DNA of 32,411 nucleotides from JACKFB01 sp041389525 (GCA_041389525.1 JAWKRR010000075.1:1-32411), one strand, 5' to 3'; positions 1 to 8,267 are shown, numbered from the stretch's first letter. The notes: a model not told the origin generated them from the sequence alone. Program-made: numbers and translations.

Positions 1-1
1 T

Positions 2-1510
2 GTCACCGCGGCGCTGGCCATGATCCCGGGCGACACCGAGATGATGAGGCTGCGGCTGCGTTTGGCGGCGCTGTCGCGCGACGCCGGGGCGATCGAGGCC
101 GCGGCGCGCGAGGCCGGGCGGGGCGACCACGCGCGCCTTGTCGCTCTGGACGAGCAGGTGCGGGAGATCGACGACTCGGGGCGGCCGGACCTGGCGATGA
201 TCCCGGCGCGCGCGCTCAAGGAGGCCGAGCCCGGGAAGCCGTCGCGGCACCTGCGCTTGGTCGCGCTGGCCCTGCGCGCGGGGCTTGACGACGCGGCGCG
301 GGCGCACGGCGACGAGATGCTGCAGGTCTGCGGTCGCGAGCCGATCTTGGTGCTGGCGCTGGCCGAGCTGTGGACGCAGTGGCTGCGCGGCGACGAGGCG
401 CGGCGGACCTTGGCGGGGCTCGACGGCCTCCACGGCGAGCTGGCGTCGCGACGCGAGCGGATCTTGGCAGAGGCCGCGCTCGCCGACGGCGATTCCGCGG
501 CGGCGCTCGAGGCTTGGGAGCGCAGCGTGGCGCTCTCACCCGACGCGATCTCAGCGCGGGTGGCCGCGGCCGAGGGCCTGCTTCGCTGGGGCGTGGAGGC
601 GGGCCGCGCGCTTGAGATGCTGGGGCCGGCGCTGGCCGGGCCGACGCCTGCGCCCCGCGCCCTCGCCGTCGCGGCGCAGGCCGCCTGGGGGGCAGGGCAG
701 GGCGAGGTGGCGCGTCGCCATCTGCAGACGCTGATCACGCTCTATCCCGGCGGCGGCTTCGAGCTGTCCGGGCTCGTCGAGGCGGCGGTGCGCGCCGGCG
801 ATCCCGAGGGGGCCCGGCTGGCCGCCGACGCGTTGGCGCGGCGGATCGGGCGGGCCGGCGCCGCGGGTCTCGCGGCCGCGTCGGCGGCGTCGGGGCTGGA
901 GAGCTCGGTCGAACCCGGCGCGGAGAGCCCAGGCGCAGCGCGCCCGGCGGGCTTTGAGCGCACGGCCAGCGGGGTCGAGTCGATGATCGCCGAGGCCGCA
1001 GAGGCCGGCGCGATGAACGCGGCCGACGTCGCGGGGCTCGTCGCGGTCGTCGATGAAGCTCGTGGCCGACCGGACCTCGTGATCGGCGGATTCCGAGCCG
1101 CGCTCGCGGCGGATCCACAGAACCCGGCCGCGCTCAACAACCTCGCCTACGCGACAGCCCGTCTGGGCGGCGACCTCGAGGGAGCGCTGCGGATGGTGCG
1201 CAAGGCCTCGCGCCGCGTGAGCCAGCCCCTGGCGAGCTTCCTGGACACCGAGGCCTGGCTGCTGCACCGGATGGGGCGGAGCCGTGAGGCGCTTCCCAAG
1301 GTGCGGCGGGCGTTGGCGCTGTCTTCAGCGAGCTCGGCGGCCGGGGGCGAAGGATCGCTGGAGGTGCTCTATCACCTCGGCAGCGTCGAGGCCGCGGCCG
1401 GCGACCGTGGCGCCGCTCGGGCGATCTGGCGCGACTGCGGCCGTCGCGGACCGGCCACCCGCTACGGCGCCCTCTGCCTCGCCCGCTGGCGCGAGTCCGC
1501 GGCGCGCTGA
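2..1510 (+). CDS. TPR-repeat protein, 5' end cut off by the window
   Basis: The reading frame is open to the window edge. The first ATG, at 20, lies inside what reads as a continuing Ala/Leu-rich helical repeat, so the true start is probably outside the window. About 500 residues are visible. They are almost entirely helical, Ala/Leu/Arg-rich tetratricopeptide-like repeats. The clearest unit is near residues 355-395 (ADPQNPAALNNLAYATARLG), followed by a second (LDTEAWLLHRMGRSREALPK) and a third (VLYHLGSVEAAAGDRGAAR). An Ala/Gly/Ser-rich, possibly disordered linker lies around residues 280-320. TPR arrays act as protein-interaction scaffolds; no catalytic domain is visible. The gene converges on the ATP-grasp gene, with only 16 bp between the two stop codons. 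Family assignment is firm, but the specific role is unknown. Confidence 0.8.
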   Translation, partial: VTAALAMIPGDTEMMRLRLRLAALSRDAGAIEAAAREAGRGDHARLVALDEQVREIDDSGRPDLAMIPARALKEAEPGKPSRHLRLVALALRAGLDDAARAHGDEMLQVCGREPILVLALAELWTQWLRGDEARRTLAGLDGLHGELASRRERILAEAALADGDSAAALEAWERSVALSPDAISARVAAAEGLLRWGVEAGRALEMLGPALAGPTPAPRALAVAAQAAWGAGQGEVARRHLQTLITLYPGGGFELSGLVEAAVRAGDPEGARLAADALARRIGRAGAAGLAAASAASGLESSVEPGAESPGAARPAGFERTASGVESMIAEAAEAGAMNAADVAGLVAVVDEARGRPDLVIGGFRAALAADPQNPAALNNLAYATARLGGDLEGALRMVRKASRRVSQPLASFLDTEAWLLHRMGRSREALPKVRRALALSSASSAAGGEGSLEVLYHLGSVEAAAGDRGAARAIWRDCGRRGPATRYGALCLARWRESAAR

Positions 1511-1526
1511 CCTAGCCGCTGCACCC

Positions 1527-2693
1527 TCAGTCCGCCGGGTCGGGCGGCCACATGGGCGAGCGGGTCATCGGGAAGTCCGCCATGTTCTGCGGCACCCGCG
1601 GCCACGGCCCGCCGTCCTCGCCAAAGCTGGGCCAGCGCCCGGCCTCGATGGCCTCGCGTGTCGTGAGCACCGGCCCCGCGTCCAGCGTGCGGATCCAGTA
1701 GAGGTCCGCCGGTAGGGCGTCGCGCAGCGGCACGTCCACCGGCCACCCCATCGCCAGCCGGACCAGGGTCTCCGGGAAGTTCGCGCCCGCGGCGCTGTAA
1801 AAGAAGTGCGTGGTCCCGAAGCGGCCCGCGTTCAGCTCGGTCACCAGCGGTCGGTTCTCCTCGTCGCCCTTGAAGTCGACGAACCCGACGCCGTGAAAGG
1901 CCGGATCCAGGGTCAGGACCGCCAGCTCGCCGAGGCGGTTCAGCTCGGGGTCGCTCACCGTGTGGCTGATCGCCGGCGCCCCGGTGATCCCCGAGGGGCT
2001 CACGTGCGGGATGACGTAGGCGATGCGCTTGCGGCCCTGGCTGGTGACCAGCCGGCCGCGGTCGAAGAGCCCCATCCACGTCAGGTTATCCCCCGGCAAG
2101 AACTCCGAGGCGATCATCCCGCCGAAGCCGTCCCAGTACCGCACCCACTCCAGCCCCTGGGCCACGGTGCGGCACGGCAAGCTCGCGACGCCGATGCCCT
2201 TGCCGGGGATCCCCGCCCCGCGCACCCACACCGGCGCCTGGCCACCACGGGACAGCTCGGGGAACGCCGCCTCCAGGTCCTCGGCACAGCCGATGAGGCG
2301 CGTCTCGGGCACCGGCACGCCCGCGTCGCGCCACACCTGGTAGCTCGCCCACTTGCTGTTCGCCGTCTCGAGTACCGGCGGCGCAGGCAGATAGAGGCGG
2401 GCGGGCAGGGCGTCAGCCGCCTCGGCGAGCACGGCGATCTCTAGGGAGTTGTTCGGGATGATCAGGTCGATTCGGTGGGTCTCGCAGAGGGCCCGGACCG
2501 CGGCGAGGTAGGCGCGGCGGTCCGACGCGCGCGGGACCAGGGCCCGCTCGTGCCCCAGCGCCAGGTGGATGTAGTAGGGCGACGCGTCCACGGCCAGGAT
2601 CCACGGGGCCGGGTCCATCAGGAGCAGCGAGCGCGAGAGGTTCAGGGTGCCCGGCCCACCGGCGCCGGTGACCAGGATGCGTGCGCGTTCCAT
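1527..2693 (-). CDS. ATP-grasp superfamily protein (carbamoyl-phosphate-synthase-like fold)
   Basis: The product is 388 residues. It opens with a Rossmann-like pre-ATP-grasp segment (MERARILVTGAGGPGTLNLS, residues 1-20). The central ATP-grasp region includes SKWASYQVWRDAGVPVPETR, a glycine-rich loop (GAGIPGKGIG) and a strand with ASEFLPGD. The metal-binding segment is ELNAGRFGTTHF, near residue 300, where Glu and Asn would hold Mg-ATP. Family members join a carboxylate to an amine or thiol through an acyl-phosphate. Stand-alone proteins of this layout often act in peptide, cofactor or cell-surface modification, and the substrate cannot be read here. The ATG at 2693 is preceded by GGAGG with 5 nt spacing, which fixes the start. 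It is transcribed alone, divergently from the next gene. Confidence 0.82.
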   Translation of the reverse strand: MERARILVTGAGGPGTLNLSRSLLLMDPAPWILAVDASPYYIHLALGHERALVPRASDRRAYLAAVRALCETHRIDLIIPNNSLEIAVLAEAADALPARLYLPAPPVLETANSKWASYQVWRDAGVPVPETRLIGCAEDLEAAFPELSRGGQAPVWVRGAGIPGKGIGVASLPCRTVAQGLEWVRYWDGFGGMIASEFLPGDNLTWMGLFDRGRLVTSQGRKRIAYVIPHVSPSGITGAPAISHTVSDPELNRLGELAVLTLDPAFHGVGFVDFKGDEENRPLVTELNAGRFGTTHFFYSAAGANFPETLVRLAMGWPVDVPLRDALPADLYWIRTLDAGPVLTTREAIEAGRWPSFGEDGGPWPRVPQNMADFPMTRSPMWPPDPAD

Positions 2694-2927
2694 CGTTGCC
2701 TCCCACAGAGAGCACGGCTCAGGCCCCGACGGCCGCTCGCCGAGGCGCGATGGTAGACGCGGGCGGCGCGCGCGGCCAGTCGGCGAGGTGGGCCTCCGCG
2801 AGCGCGGCGAGCTGGCGAGGCCTCGGGACCCGGGTCGCCGGCCCCGCCGCGGGTGGCGTCACGCCCCGATGCCGCCCGGTGCGCGCCACCCTCCGCGCGG
2901 GCGCAGAAATCCGCAGGCATGGAGACG

Positions 2928-2957
2928 TTGACAACGCCGGAAACCCCAACGTACAAG
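2928..2957 (+). promoter_or_regulatory. Sigma-70-type promoter giving a probable leaderless mRNA
   Basis: A perfect -35 TTGACA (2928-2933) is followed after 18 bp by TACAAG (2952-2957), which matches 4 of 6 positions of the -10 consensus. The expected +1, seven bases past the -10, is 2964, exactly the A of an ATG. The local base composition is less GC-rich than its surroundings. No Shine-Dalgarno sequence precedes that ATG, as expected for leaderless translation. Confidence 0.5.
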
Positions 2958-2963
2958 CGCCTC

Positions 2964-4292
2964 ATGCCCGACGACGGAAGCCTCAGTGACGCGCAATCGG
3001 TACGGACTCCGGACCAGCCGGAAGGCCGCTCCCGCCGTCGGCGCGCGCTGAACGTGCTGTCCTGGGAAATCGGTCGCTACCGCCAGTCCCTCCCCCTGCT
3101 GGTCAGCCGCGCCATGGCCTACAGCGCGTTGCCCTGCTTCGATGAGTCGCTGGTCAGCGCGGTCAAGCAGTTCTACGGCTTGGAGATGGACGTCGCGACC
3201 GCCGAGGCCGAAATCCTCGAGGACGCCGACGAGCGCATCCGGTTCTTCCCCTGGCTGCTGTGGGACTGGCGCGCCCAGCCCGACGAGCCGACCATCGGCG
3301 AGCGATTCCTGCACGACCAGGAGCACGCGCCCCACGAGCGCCGGCTGGTCGAGGCCCTCTGCGGCTCGTTCATCGGGTGGTACGAAGCCCTCGAGGACGC
3401 AGGCGAGGGCGGCGTCGCGGTCCGCGACATGCAGACCGGCGAGCGCGTCCACATCGACGACGACGGGTTGGCCAGCGAGCTCTTCGAGGGGCAGCTGCTC
3501 CAGGCGCGGCTGGTCTGCGTCGGCACCGCCGAGGTCTCCTGCGTCTTGGTCGACGCGGTCTACGCTGTCATCTCCGCCAGCGGGCGGCGCGCGGTGCAGA
3601 CCGAGATCGAGTCGCTCCCCCGCACCGTCGGCGCCCCCGCCGTCGCCTGCAAGATCTACGCGGCCGAGCTCCTCGAGGCGGCCGAGCATCTCATGGAGAC
3701 CCTGGCCCGCCCGCCGGTCCCACTGGACCGAAACGGCGAGCTGATGGCTGTGTGCCGGGCCACCTACGGCGCCAGTGACGCCGAGGGCGTCCGCCGCATG
3801 GCCGCCTCCGATCCCGACTTCGTCTCCCAGGGCCCCGGCCTCTGGGCGTGGAACCGGGACGGCGCCCCGCGCGCCTTCGTGGAGTCCCGCGACGACCGCG
3901 TGGAAGCCGGCGCGACCACGCTGGGCGACCTGCAGGCCCTCGGGCAGGCGCTGCGCCGCGACGGCGACGTCACCGCGACCCCCCTGGCCAGCGTCGCCGA
4001 TTTCGCCGCCGCGGTAGAGAGCTGGGTCGGCGCGGGCACCGGTGGCCCTTGGCTGCGCACGCTCCCCCACGCCGCAGAGGCCGCCGCGGCCTGGCTCTTC
4101 GCCTGGGCGCGCCGCTGGATGGACCTGCCCCTGGGCGAGCTTGGCGACCGCACTCCCCGCGAGGCCCTGCGGACCCCCGACGGCCGCGCCCGGGTCGAGT
4201 CGCTCATCGAGCGCCTGGGCCGCCTCGACGATGGACGCGGCGTCGCGGTCGTCGACGTCCAAGCCCTGCGCGAGGATCTCGGCATCGTCTGA
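2964..4292 (+). CDS. Conserved-looking cytoplasmic protein of unknown function
   Basis: The product is 442 residues from the ATG at 2964. That start was chosen because a TTGACA/TACAAG promoter places +1 on it. ATG 2919 (15 residues longer) and GTG 2853 are in-frame alternatives, but the promoter would then lie inside the coding region. No signal peptide or membrane segment is visible. The N-terminal half contains FFPWLLWDWRAQPD, then ERFLHDQEHAPHERRLVEAL, GWYEALEDAG and VRDMQTGERVHIDDD. This order resembles a domain I associate with some SEC-C/YecA-like bacterial proteins, but the cysteine-rich SEC-C zinc motif itself is absent. The C-terminal half is acidic and helical. I do not recognise a specific function. 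It stands alone, diverging from the ATP-grasp gene and converging on the Cys-motif gene. Confidence 0.7.
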   Translation: MPDDGSLSDAQSVRTPDQPEGRSRRRRALNVLSWEIGRYRQSLPLLVSRAMAYSALPCFDESLVSAVKQFYGLEMDVATAEAEILEDADERIRFFPWLLWDWRAQPDEPTIGERFLHDQEHAPHERRLVEALCGSFIGWYEALEDAGEGGVAVRDMQTGERVHIDDDGLASELFEGQLLQARLVCVGTAEVSCVLVDAVYAVISASGRRAVQTEIESLPRTVGAPAVACKIYAAELLEAAEHLMETLARPPVPLDRNGELMAVCRATYGASDAEGVRRMAASDPDFVSQGPGLWAWNRDGAPRAFVESRDDRVEAGATTLGDLQALGQALRRDGDVTATPLASVADFAAAVESWVGAGTGGPWLRTLPHAAEAAAAWLFAWARRWMDLPLGELGDRTPREALRTPDGRARVESLIERLGRLDDGRGVAVVDVQALREDLGIV

Positions 4293-4300
4293 GCGCTCGC

Positions 4301-4331
4301 CTCGGGCTCCGCGAGCCGCGAGGGTCCCGAG
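4301..4331. terminator. Possible bidirectional hairpin between converging genes
   Basis: CTCGGG (4301-4306) can pair with CCCGAG (4326-4331). A competing inner hairpin, GGCTC (4305-4309) with GAGCC (4313-4317), is also possible. It sits in the 41-bp gap between two converging genes. There is no T-run on either side, so this is only a weak terminator candidate. Confidence 0.25.
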
Positions 4332-4333
4332 CC

Positions 4334-4579
4334 TCAGTTCCCGCCGTCGTCTTCGCCGAGCTCGAAGTACTTGCAGAAGACCAGCTCGCCGTGGGGTTCA
4401 ATCGCCCGCACCGCGCCGGTGAGCATCGCGTTCGGGAAGCCCAGCGAGCACGACGCGGCGGCGAACGCGAAGTGCGCGCAGCTCGGGCAGCGGAAGCGAA
4501 ACGCGAATCGCTCCACCTCGGCCTCAAACCGCGCGTTCACCTCGGCGGCCGCCGCGACATCCTCCGGCAGGGCCTTCAC
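4334..4579 (-). CDS. Small Cys-motif protein, unknown function
   Basis: The product is 81 residues. A CPSCAHF motif (CxxC, near residues 31-34) and two further cysteines (residues 43 and 69) could bind a metal such as zinc. A GTG start at 4579 overlaps the stop of the upstream gene by 4 nt (GTGA, 4576-4579), so translation is very probably coupled to the secreted protein encoded at 4576-5316. The N-terminus is helical and acidic, the middle is aromatic (ERFAFRFRCPSC), and the tail is acidic (GEDDGGN). No signal peptide is visible. The Cys pattern and tight coupling argue that it is a real gene. I do not recognise the family. Confidence 0.6.
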   Translation of the reverse strand: MKALPEDVAAAAEVNARFEAEVERFAFRFRCPSCAHFAFAAASCSLGFPNAMLTGAVRAIEPHGELVFCKYFELGEDDGGN

Positions 4580-5316
4580 GGCGCCACGCCCAGACGCAGC
4601 GCCTGCGCGCGCGCCGCGTCCTCCTGCGCCGGCGTCGTGACACGCCGCTTGGCGGTCGCCGACAAGCGCCGACTCAGCTCGGCGTCGTCGGTGAGGTAGG
4701 CGCCGACGAAGGGGGCCAGGAACCCGCGGTCACCCAGCGTATCCCGCAGCTCCCGCGCCTCGCCCTCGCGCCCCTCCGCGAGCAGCAGCAACGCCGCCAG
4801 CGCCCGCGCGTGGCCCTCGTCCTCGGCCCGAGCCCGCCGCCCCCAGCGGATGGCCGCCTCCCGGTCGCCCCCGCGGCAGGCCGTCAGCATCAGCGCCGCC
4901 CGCAGCCCCGGCACCGGCTCGAAACCCAGCTCGCCGATGCGCAGCGGCGCGCCCACCGCCATCACCCATCGCCCAAGCCACGCCTTCGCCTTCTTGCGCC
5001 GCCCGTCCTGCCACCGCGCGCCGTCCCCATCGCCGCCGCCCGCCACGCGAAAGACGCGCTCCGACTCGCCCAGCAGCGTCGCCAGCGCCCGCGACAGCTT
5101 GCGGTGCGCCGCCAGCAACGCCTTCGCGTCCGCCCCCGCCTTCGCCAGCGCCCCGAAGCCCGCCCGCAGCTTGGCCCCCGCCCGCAGCGGATCCTTGGCC
5201 CCAGGCACCCCCTCGACGAGCGCGCACGGGTCCCCGCCGACCAGCGCCGGCCCCAGCTCGGCCGGCGCTCCCAGCGCCCCCATCGCGATCAGCAGCGCCG
5301 TGGCTATCCCGTGCAT
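4576..5316 (-). CDS. Secreted Ala-rich protein, unknown function
   Basis: The product is 246 residues. The N-terminus (HGIATALLIAMGALGAPAEL) looks like a short signal peptide with a cleavage site near residues 15-18, so the protein is probably exported to the periplasm. The rest is helical, Ala/Arg/Leu-rich and repeat-like (ALMLTACRGGDREAAIRWGR, then RALAALLLLAEGREGEAREL), reminiscent of degenerate TPR helices. The few cysteines are near residues 31 and 154. It is the first gene of a two-gene unit and overlaps the downstream Cys-motif gene by 4 nt. It diverges from the PEGA-domain gene across 139 bp. Export is a moderate inference; no specific function is recognised. Confidence 0.6.
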   Translation of the reverse strand: MHGIATALLIAMGALGAPAELGPALVGGDPCALVEGVPGAKDPLRAGAKLRAGFGALAKAGADAKALLAAHRKLSRALATLLGESERVFRVAGGGDGDGARWQDGRRKKAKAWLGRWVMAVGAPLRIGELGFEPVPGLRAALMLTACRGGDREAAIRWGRRARAEDEGHARALAALLLLAEGREGEARELRDTLGDRGFLAPFVGAYLTDDAELSRRLSATAKRRVTTPAQEDAARAQALRLGVAP

Positions 5317-5455
5317 CCGACCACGCTACCGACCTGCCCCCCCGCCTGCCAACCCGAATCCGCGCCGGACCCCTCACCCATCGCGCGCGCCAGCGTGGTT
5401 TCAGCCGCCACGGCCCCCCTTGCCAACGCGCGCGCCCGCCCTCCATACTCCGCCC

Positions 5456-6163
5456 ATGCGCCGCGCCCTCGCCGTCTTCCTGCTCACTCTCGCGGCGCTC
5501 GTCACCACCGGTGCCGCGGCCGACGACGACTACGTGCGGCTGGTCCTCGAGCACCCCGCGCCCACCCCCTACTCGGTGCTGCGCTACGAGGTCGCTCGCC
5601 GCGGCCGCGCCACCATGGCCGTCCACCGCCGCCAGCTCCCGGGCTACGCCGAGCCCCTGCACGGCGTCGGCCTGATGACCCGCGAAGAAGCCGACGCGGT
5701 CTGGCAGCTCTGCCGCGCCACCGACGCCCAGCGCCTCCCCGACGCCCCCCTGACCCCCGCCATGGCCGCCGAGGGCGCGCTCTCCTGGCGCGTCGAGGCC
5801 TCCATCGACGGCGTCGAGCACGTCTTCCGCGTCGGCGACCCCCGCAACCACCCCGACCGCCGCTACGCCCTCCTCACCGACGGCGTCATCCGCGCCGTGA
5901 CCCAGCGCGCCGGCGAGCTGCCCTTTCGCAACGTCTTCGTCCCCTCCGCCCGCCTCGGCTGGCTCGACGTCGTCAGCGTCCCCGCCGCCCGCGTGTTCCT
6001 CGACGGCACCGACACCGGCCTCCAAACCCCCCTCTACGGCTACGAGGTCGAGGCCGGCCGCCACGCCGTCCGCCTCGAGAGCCTCGACGGCAGCCTCCTT
6101 CGCGCCTATGACGTCCGGGTCGAACCATCCGGGACCACCCACCTCCACGTGGATCTCAGGTAG
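5456..6163 (+). CDS. Secreted PEGA-domain protein
   Basis: The product is 235 residues. A clear Sec signal peptide (RRALAVFLLTLAALVTTGAAA, cleavage near residue 22) supports the start at 5456, although the frame is open further upstream. The central part, about residues 25-160, is an unrecognised domain with paired beta-type segments. The last 65 residues carry a PEGA-type domain: a strand with LDVVSVPAARVFLDGTDTG, a turn with TPLYGYEVEAGRHAVRLES, and a final strand ending THLHVDLR. PEGA domains are small extracellular beta-sandwiches common on myxobacterial surface proteins and often act as stalks or binding modules. The molecule is probably periplasmic or surface-exposed. It ends 36 bp before the antiporter gene and may be co-transcribed with it. 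Confidence 0.75.
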   Translation: MRRALAVFLLTLAALVTTGAAADDDYVRLVLEHPAPTPYSVLRYEVARRGRATMAVHRRQLPGYAEPLHGVGLMTREEADAVWQLCRATDAQRLPDAPLTPAMAAEGALSWRVEASIDGVEHVFRVGDPRNHPDRRYALLTDGVIRAVTQRAGELPFRNVFVPSARLGWLDVVSVPAARVFLDGTDTGLQTPLYGYEVEAGRHAVRLESLDGSLLRAYDVRVEPSGTTHLHVDLR

Positions 6164-6166
6164 CCC

Positions 6167-6199
6167 CCCCTTTCGAGGTCGCCCCACCCCTTTCGAGGT
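6167..6199 (+). repeat. Direct repeat of a 13-mer at the antiporter start
   Basis: CCCCTTTCGAGGT occurs at 6167-6179 and again at 6187-6199, a 20-bp period. The second copy ends directly against the ATG at 6200. Each copy contains a GAGG Shine-Dalgarno core. The first copy is about 20 nt from the ATG at 6200 and the second has no spacing from it, so the repeat may reflect a small duplication of the ribosome-binding region. Confidence 0.55.
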
Positions 6200-8197
6200 A
6201 TGCCCTTGCGAGACATGACTATCCGATGGCCGCGCTGGATCGGCTTTCTCACGGTGAGCGTCCTGCTCACCTGGGGCCTCGGGCTGCTGGAGCCCGACAC
6301 GGATCGTCTCGCCAGCCGCACGTGGACCGCCCTGGTGTCGGATCTCCTCCGCGCCGACGAGTTCCAGGACCAGATCGTCGACGGCGTGCTGCCGGCGTCC
6401 GAGGTCGACGTCGACGGTGGCAGGGGCTGCGACACCGAGTTCAAGGCGGCCACCGCCGAGCTCTTGGACCCCGCCTCCACCGGCCGCCTCTTGGTGCGAT
6501 GCAGCATGGTCGGCCCGGCGGCCCACCTCACCGCGACCCTTGTCAGCGGGGACGGCGCTGTCGTGACCGAGGTCTCCCGTCGGCACCGCCTGCCCAGCGG
6601 CCTCTCGCTGCTCCCACCATTGCTCTGCATCATCTTCGCGTTCTTCTTCCACCGCGTCGTCGCCGCCCTGCTGCTGGGCATCGTCTTGGGCGCCTTCCTC
6701 GTCGAAGACTTCGCCGTGATGCCGGCGCTCTGGCGCACAGGCGTCGACTACCTCTGGGGCACCGCGGTGGACCCCTGGAACATCAAGGTCTACGCGTTCA
6801 CCTTGGTGCTGCTGGGCATGGTGAACGTCTCCATCGTCATCGGCGGCATGAACGGCGTCCTCGAAGCCCTGGGCCGCCTCGCCCGCGGCGTCCGGTCCAC
6901 CCAGGTCGCCACGGCGCTCATGGGCGTCGCCATCTTCTTCGACGACTACGCCAACTCCGTCGTGGTCGGCGGCGCCGCGCGCCCCCTGACCGACGCCCGC
7001 GGCATCAGCCGCGAGAAGCTCGCCTACATCGTCGACTCCACCGCCGCCCCCATCGCCGGCATCGCCTTTATTTCCACCTGGATCGGCATTGAAATCAAAT
7101 ACTTCCAGGACACGCTGCCCAGCCTCGGCGAGTTCAGCCAGATCACCAACGGCGGCTACGCCTTCTTCTTCGAGGTCCTGCCCTACCGCTTCTACTGCGT
7201 GTTCGCGGTCCTCCTCGTCTTCATCGTGGCGCTGATGGGCCGCGATTTCGGCCCCATGCTGAACGCCGAGCGCATGGCCCGCCGCGGCGAGCGCTCCCCA
7301 GGCGCACGTCAGACCGGCTCCCGTCGCCCGCTCCTGGCCCCCGTCGAGGTCAAGGAGGGCGCCCCGGCCCGCTGGGTAAACGGCGTCCTCCCCATCGCCC
7401 TGGTCGTCATCGCCACCATCGCCGGTTCCATCTATATCGGCGCTGCCCAACTCGCCGCCGCCGGCACCCCGGTCGGCCTCGGCACCGCCGGCGGCCTCGC
7501 CCAAGCCTTCGTCGCGGTCGGCGACGAGAGCGTGACCGTCCTGCTCGGCGCCGCCTGCGTGGGCGCTGTCGCCGCCATCTTCCTCGGCGTCACCCAGCGC
7601 ATCCTCAGCCTCAACGAGGCCCTCGGCGCCTGGCTACGCGGCGCCATCGCCATGCTCCCCGCCGTCGGCATCCTCGTCCTCGCCATGGCCATCCGCTCGG
7701 TCACCGAGGACCTCGACGTCGCCCCCTACATCGCCGGCGTCATCGGCGACACCGCCCCGCGCCTCTTCCCGCTCGTCGTGTTCTTGATGGCTGGCGCCGT
7801 CGCCTTCGCCACCGGCACGAGCTGGGGCACCATGGCCATCCTCATCCCCGTGGCGCTCCCCGTCGGCGCCGCCCTCTTCGCGCCCTTGCCCGACGGCGCG
7901 CTGCTGCTCTTCCTCAGCGGCGCCGCGGTCCTCGACGGCGCCATCTTCGGCGACCACTGCTCGCTCATCTCAGACACCACCGTGATGAGCTCCATCGCCA
8001 GCGGCTGCGAACACGTCGAGCACGTCCGCACCCAGCTCCCCTACGCGCTGCTCGCCATGACCGCCGCGGCCCTCGCCGGCTACTCGCTGGTCGCCTGGAC
8101 CGACGCCGACTGGTGGCTCAGCTACCCCGTCGGCATCATGTTCATGGTCGGCTGGGTACGCCTGCGCGGCCGCAGCCCCGAGCCGCCGCCAAGCTGA
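6200..8197 (+). CDS. NhaC-family Na+/H+ antiporter with an extra N-terminal domain
   Basis: The product is 665 residues. Several signatures point to the NhaC family of Na+/H+ (or organic-acid) antiporters: FFDDYANSVVVGGAARPLTD, FISTWIGIEI, ATGTSWGTMAILIPVALP and FGDHCSLISDTT, spread over about 10 membrane helices from residue 135 onward. An unusual N-terminal part has one membrane helix (residues 12-30) and then about 105 soluble residues with two cysteines (GGRGCDTEF, LLVRCSMV). After an N-in first helix this part would lie outside the membrane. The start is uncertain: ATG 6200 abuts GAGGT with no spacing, while TTG 6206 and ATG 6215 are in-frame alternatives that remove 2 or 5 residues. The likely role is Na+/pH homeostasis or solute exchange at the inner membrane. 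Confidence 0.88.
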   Translation: MPLRDMTIRWPRWIGFLTVSVLLTWGLGLLEPDTDRLASRTWTALVSDLLRADEFQDQIVDGVLPASEVDVDGGRGCDTEFKAATAELLDPASTGRLLVRCSMVGPAAHLTATLVSGDGAVVTEVSRRHRLPSGLSLLPPLLCIIFAFFFHRVVAALLLGIVLGAFLVEDFAVMPALWRTGVDYLWGTAVDPWNIKVYAFTLVLLGMVNVSIVIGGMNGVLEALGRLARGVRSTQVATALMGVAIFFDDYANSVVVGGAARPLTDARGISREKLAYIVDSTAAPIAGIAFISTWIGIEIKYFQDTLPSLGEFSQITNGGYAFFFEVLPYRFYCVFAVLLVFIVALMGRDFGPMLNAERMARRGERSPGARQTGSRRPLLAPVEVKEGAPARWVNGVLPIALVVIATIAGSIYIGAAQLAAAGTPVGLGTAGGLAQAFVAVGDESVTVLLGAACVGAVAAIFLGVTQRILSLNEALGAWLRGAIAMLPAVGILVLAMAIRSVTEDLDVAPYIAGVIGDTAPRLFPLVVFLMAGAVAFATGTSWGTMAILIPVALPVGAALFAPLPDGALLLFLSGAAVLDGAIFGDHCSLISDTTVMSSIASGCEHVEHVRTQLPYALLAMTAAALAGYSLVAWTDADWWLSYPVGIMFMVGWVRLRGRSPEPPPS

Positions 8198-8227
8198 ACG
8201 CCTGACCACCGGCGCACCCCGGCGGGC

Positions 8228-8267
8228 CCGTCACCGCAGCGTCACCGCAGCGTCATTGTGCTGTCAC
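8228..8267 (+). promoter_or_regulatory. Pho-box-like array, four heptamers at 11-bp spacing
   Basis: Four heptamers CCGTCAC, GCGTCAC, GCGTCAT and CTGTCAC begin at 8228, 8239, 8250 and 8261, each separated by exactly 4 bp. The PhoB consensus of Enterobacteria is two CTGTCAT-type heptamers with a 4-bp spacer, so both core (GTCAY) and period match; the last pair agrees at 12 of 14 heptamer positions. The array is 141 bp upstream of the polyphosphate polymerase gene and on its strand. A weak -10-like CAAACT lies at 8285-8290. PhoB-type control by phosphate limitation is the inference. Confidence 0.6.

Noticed and set aside
4730..7504. Long minus-strand frame opposite the PEGA and antiporter genes
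   Set aside because: It shows no domain, and the opposite strand has a signal peptide, PEGA domain and NhaC motifs.
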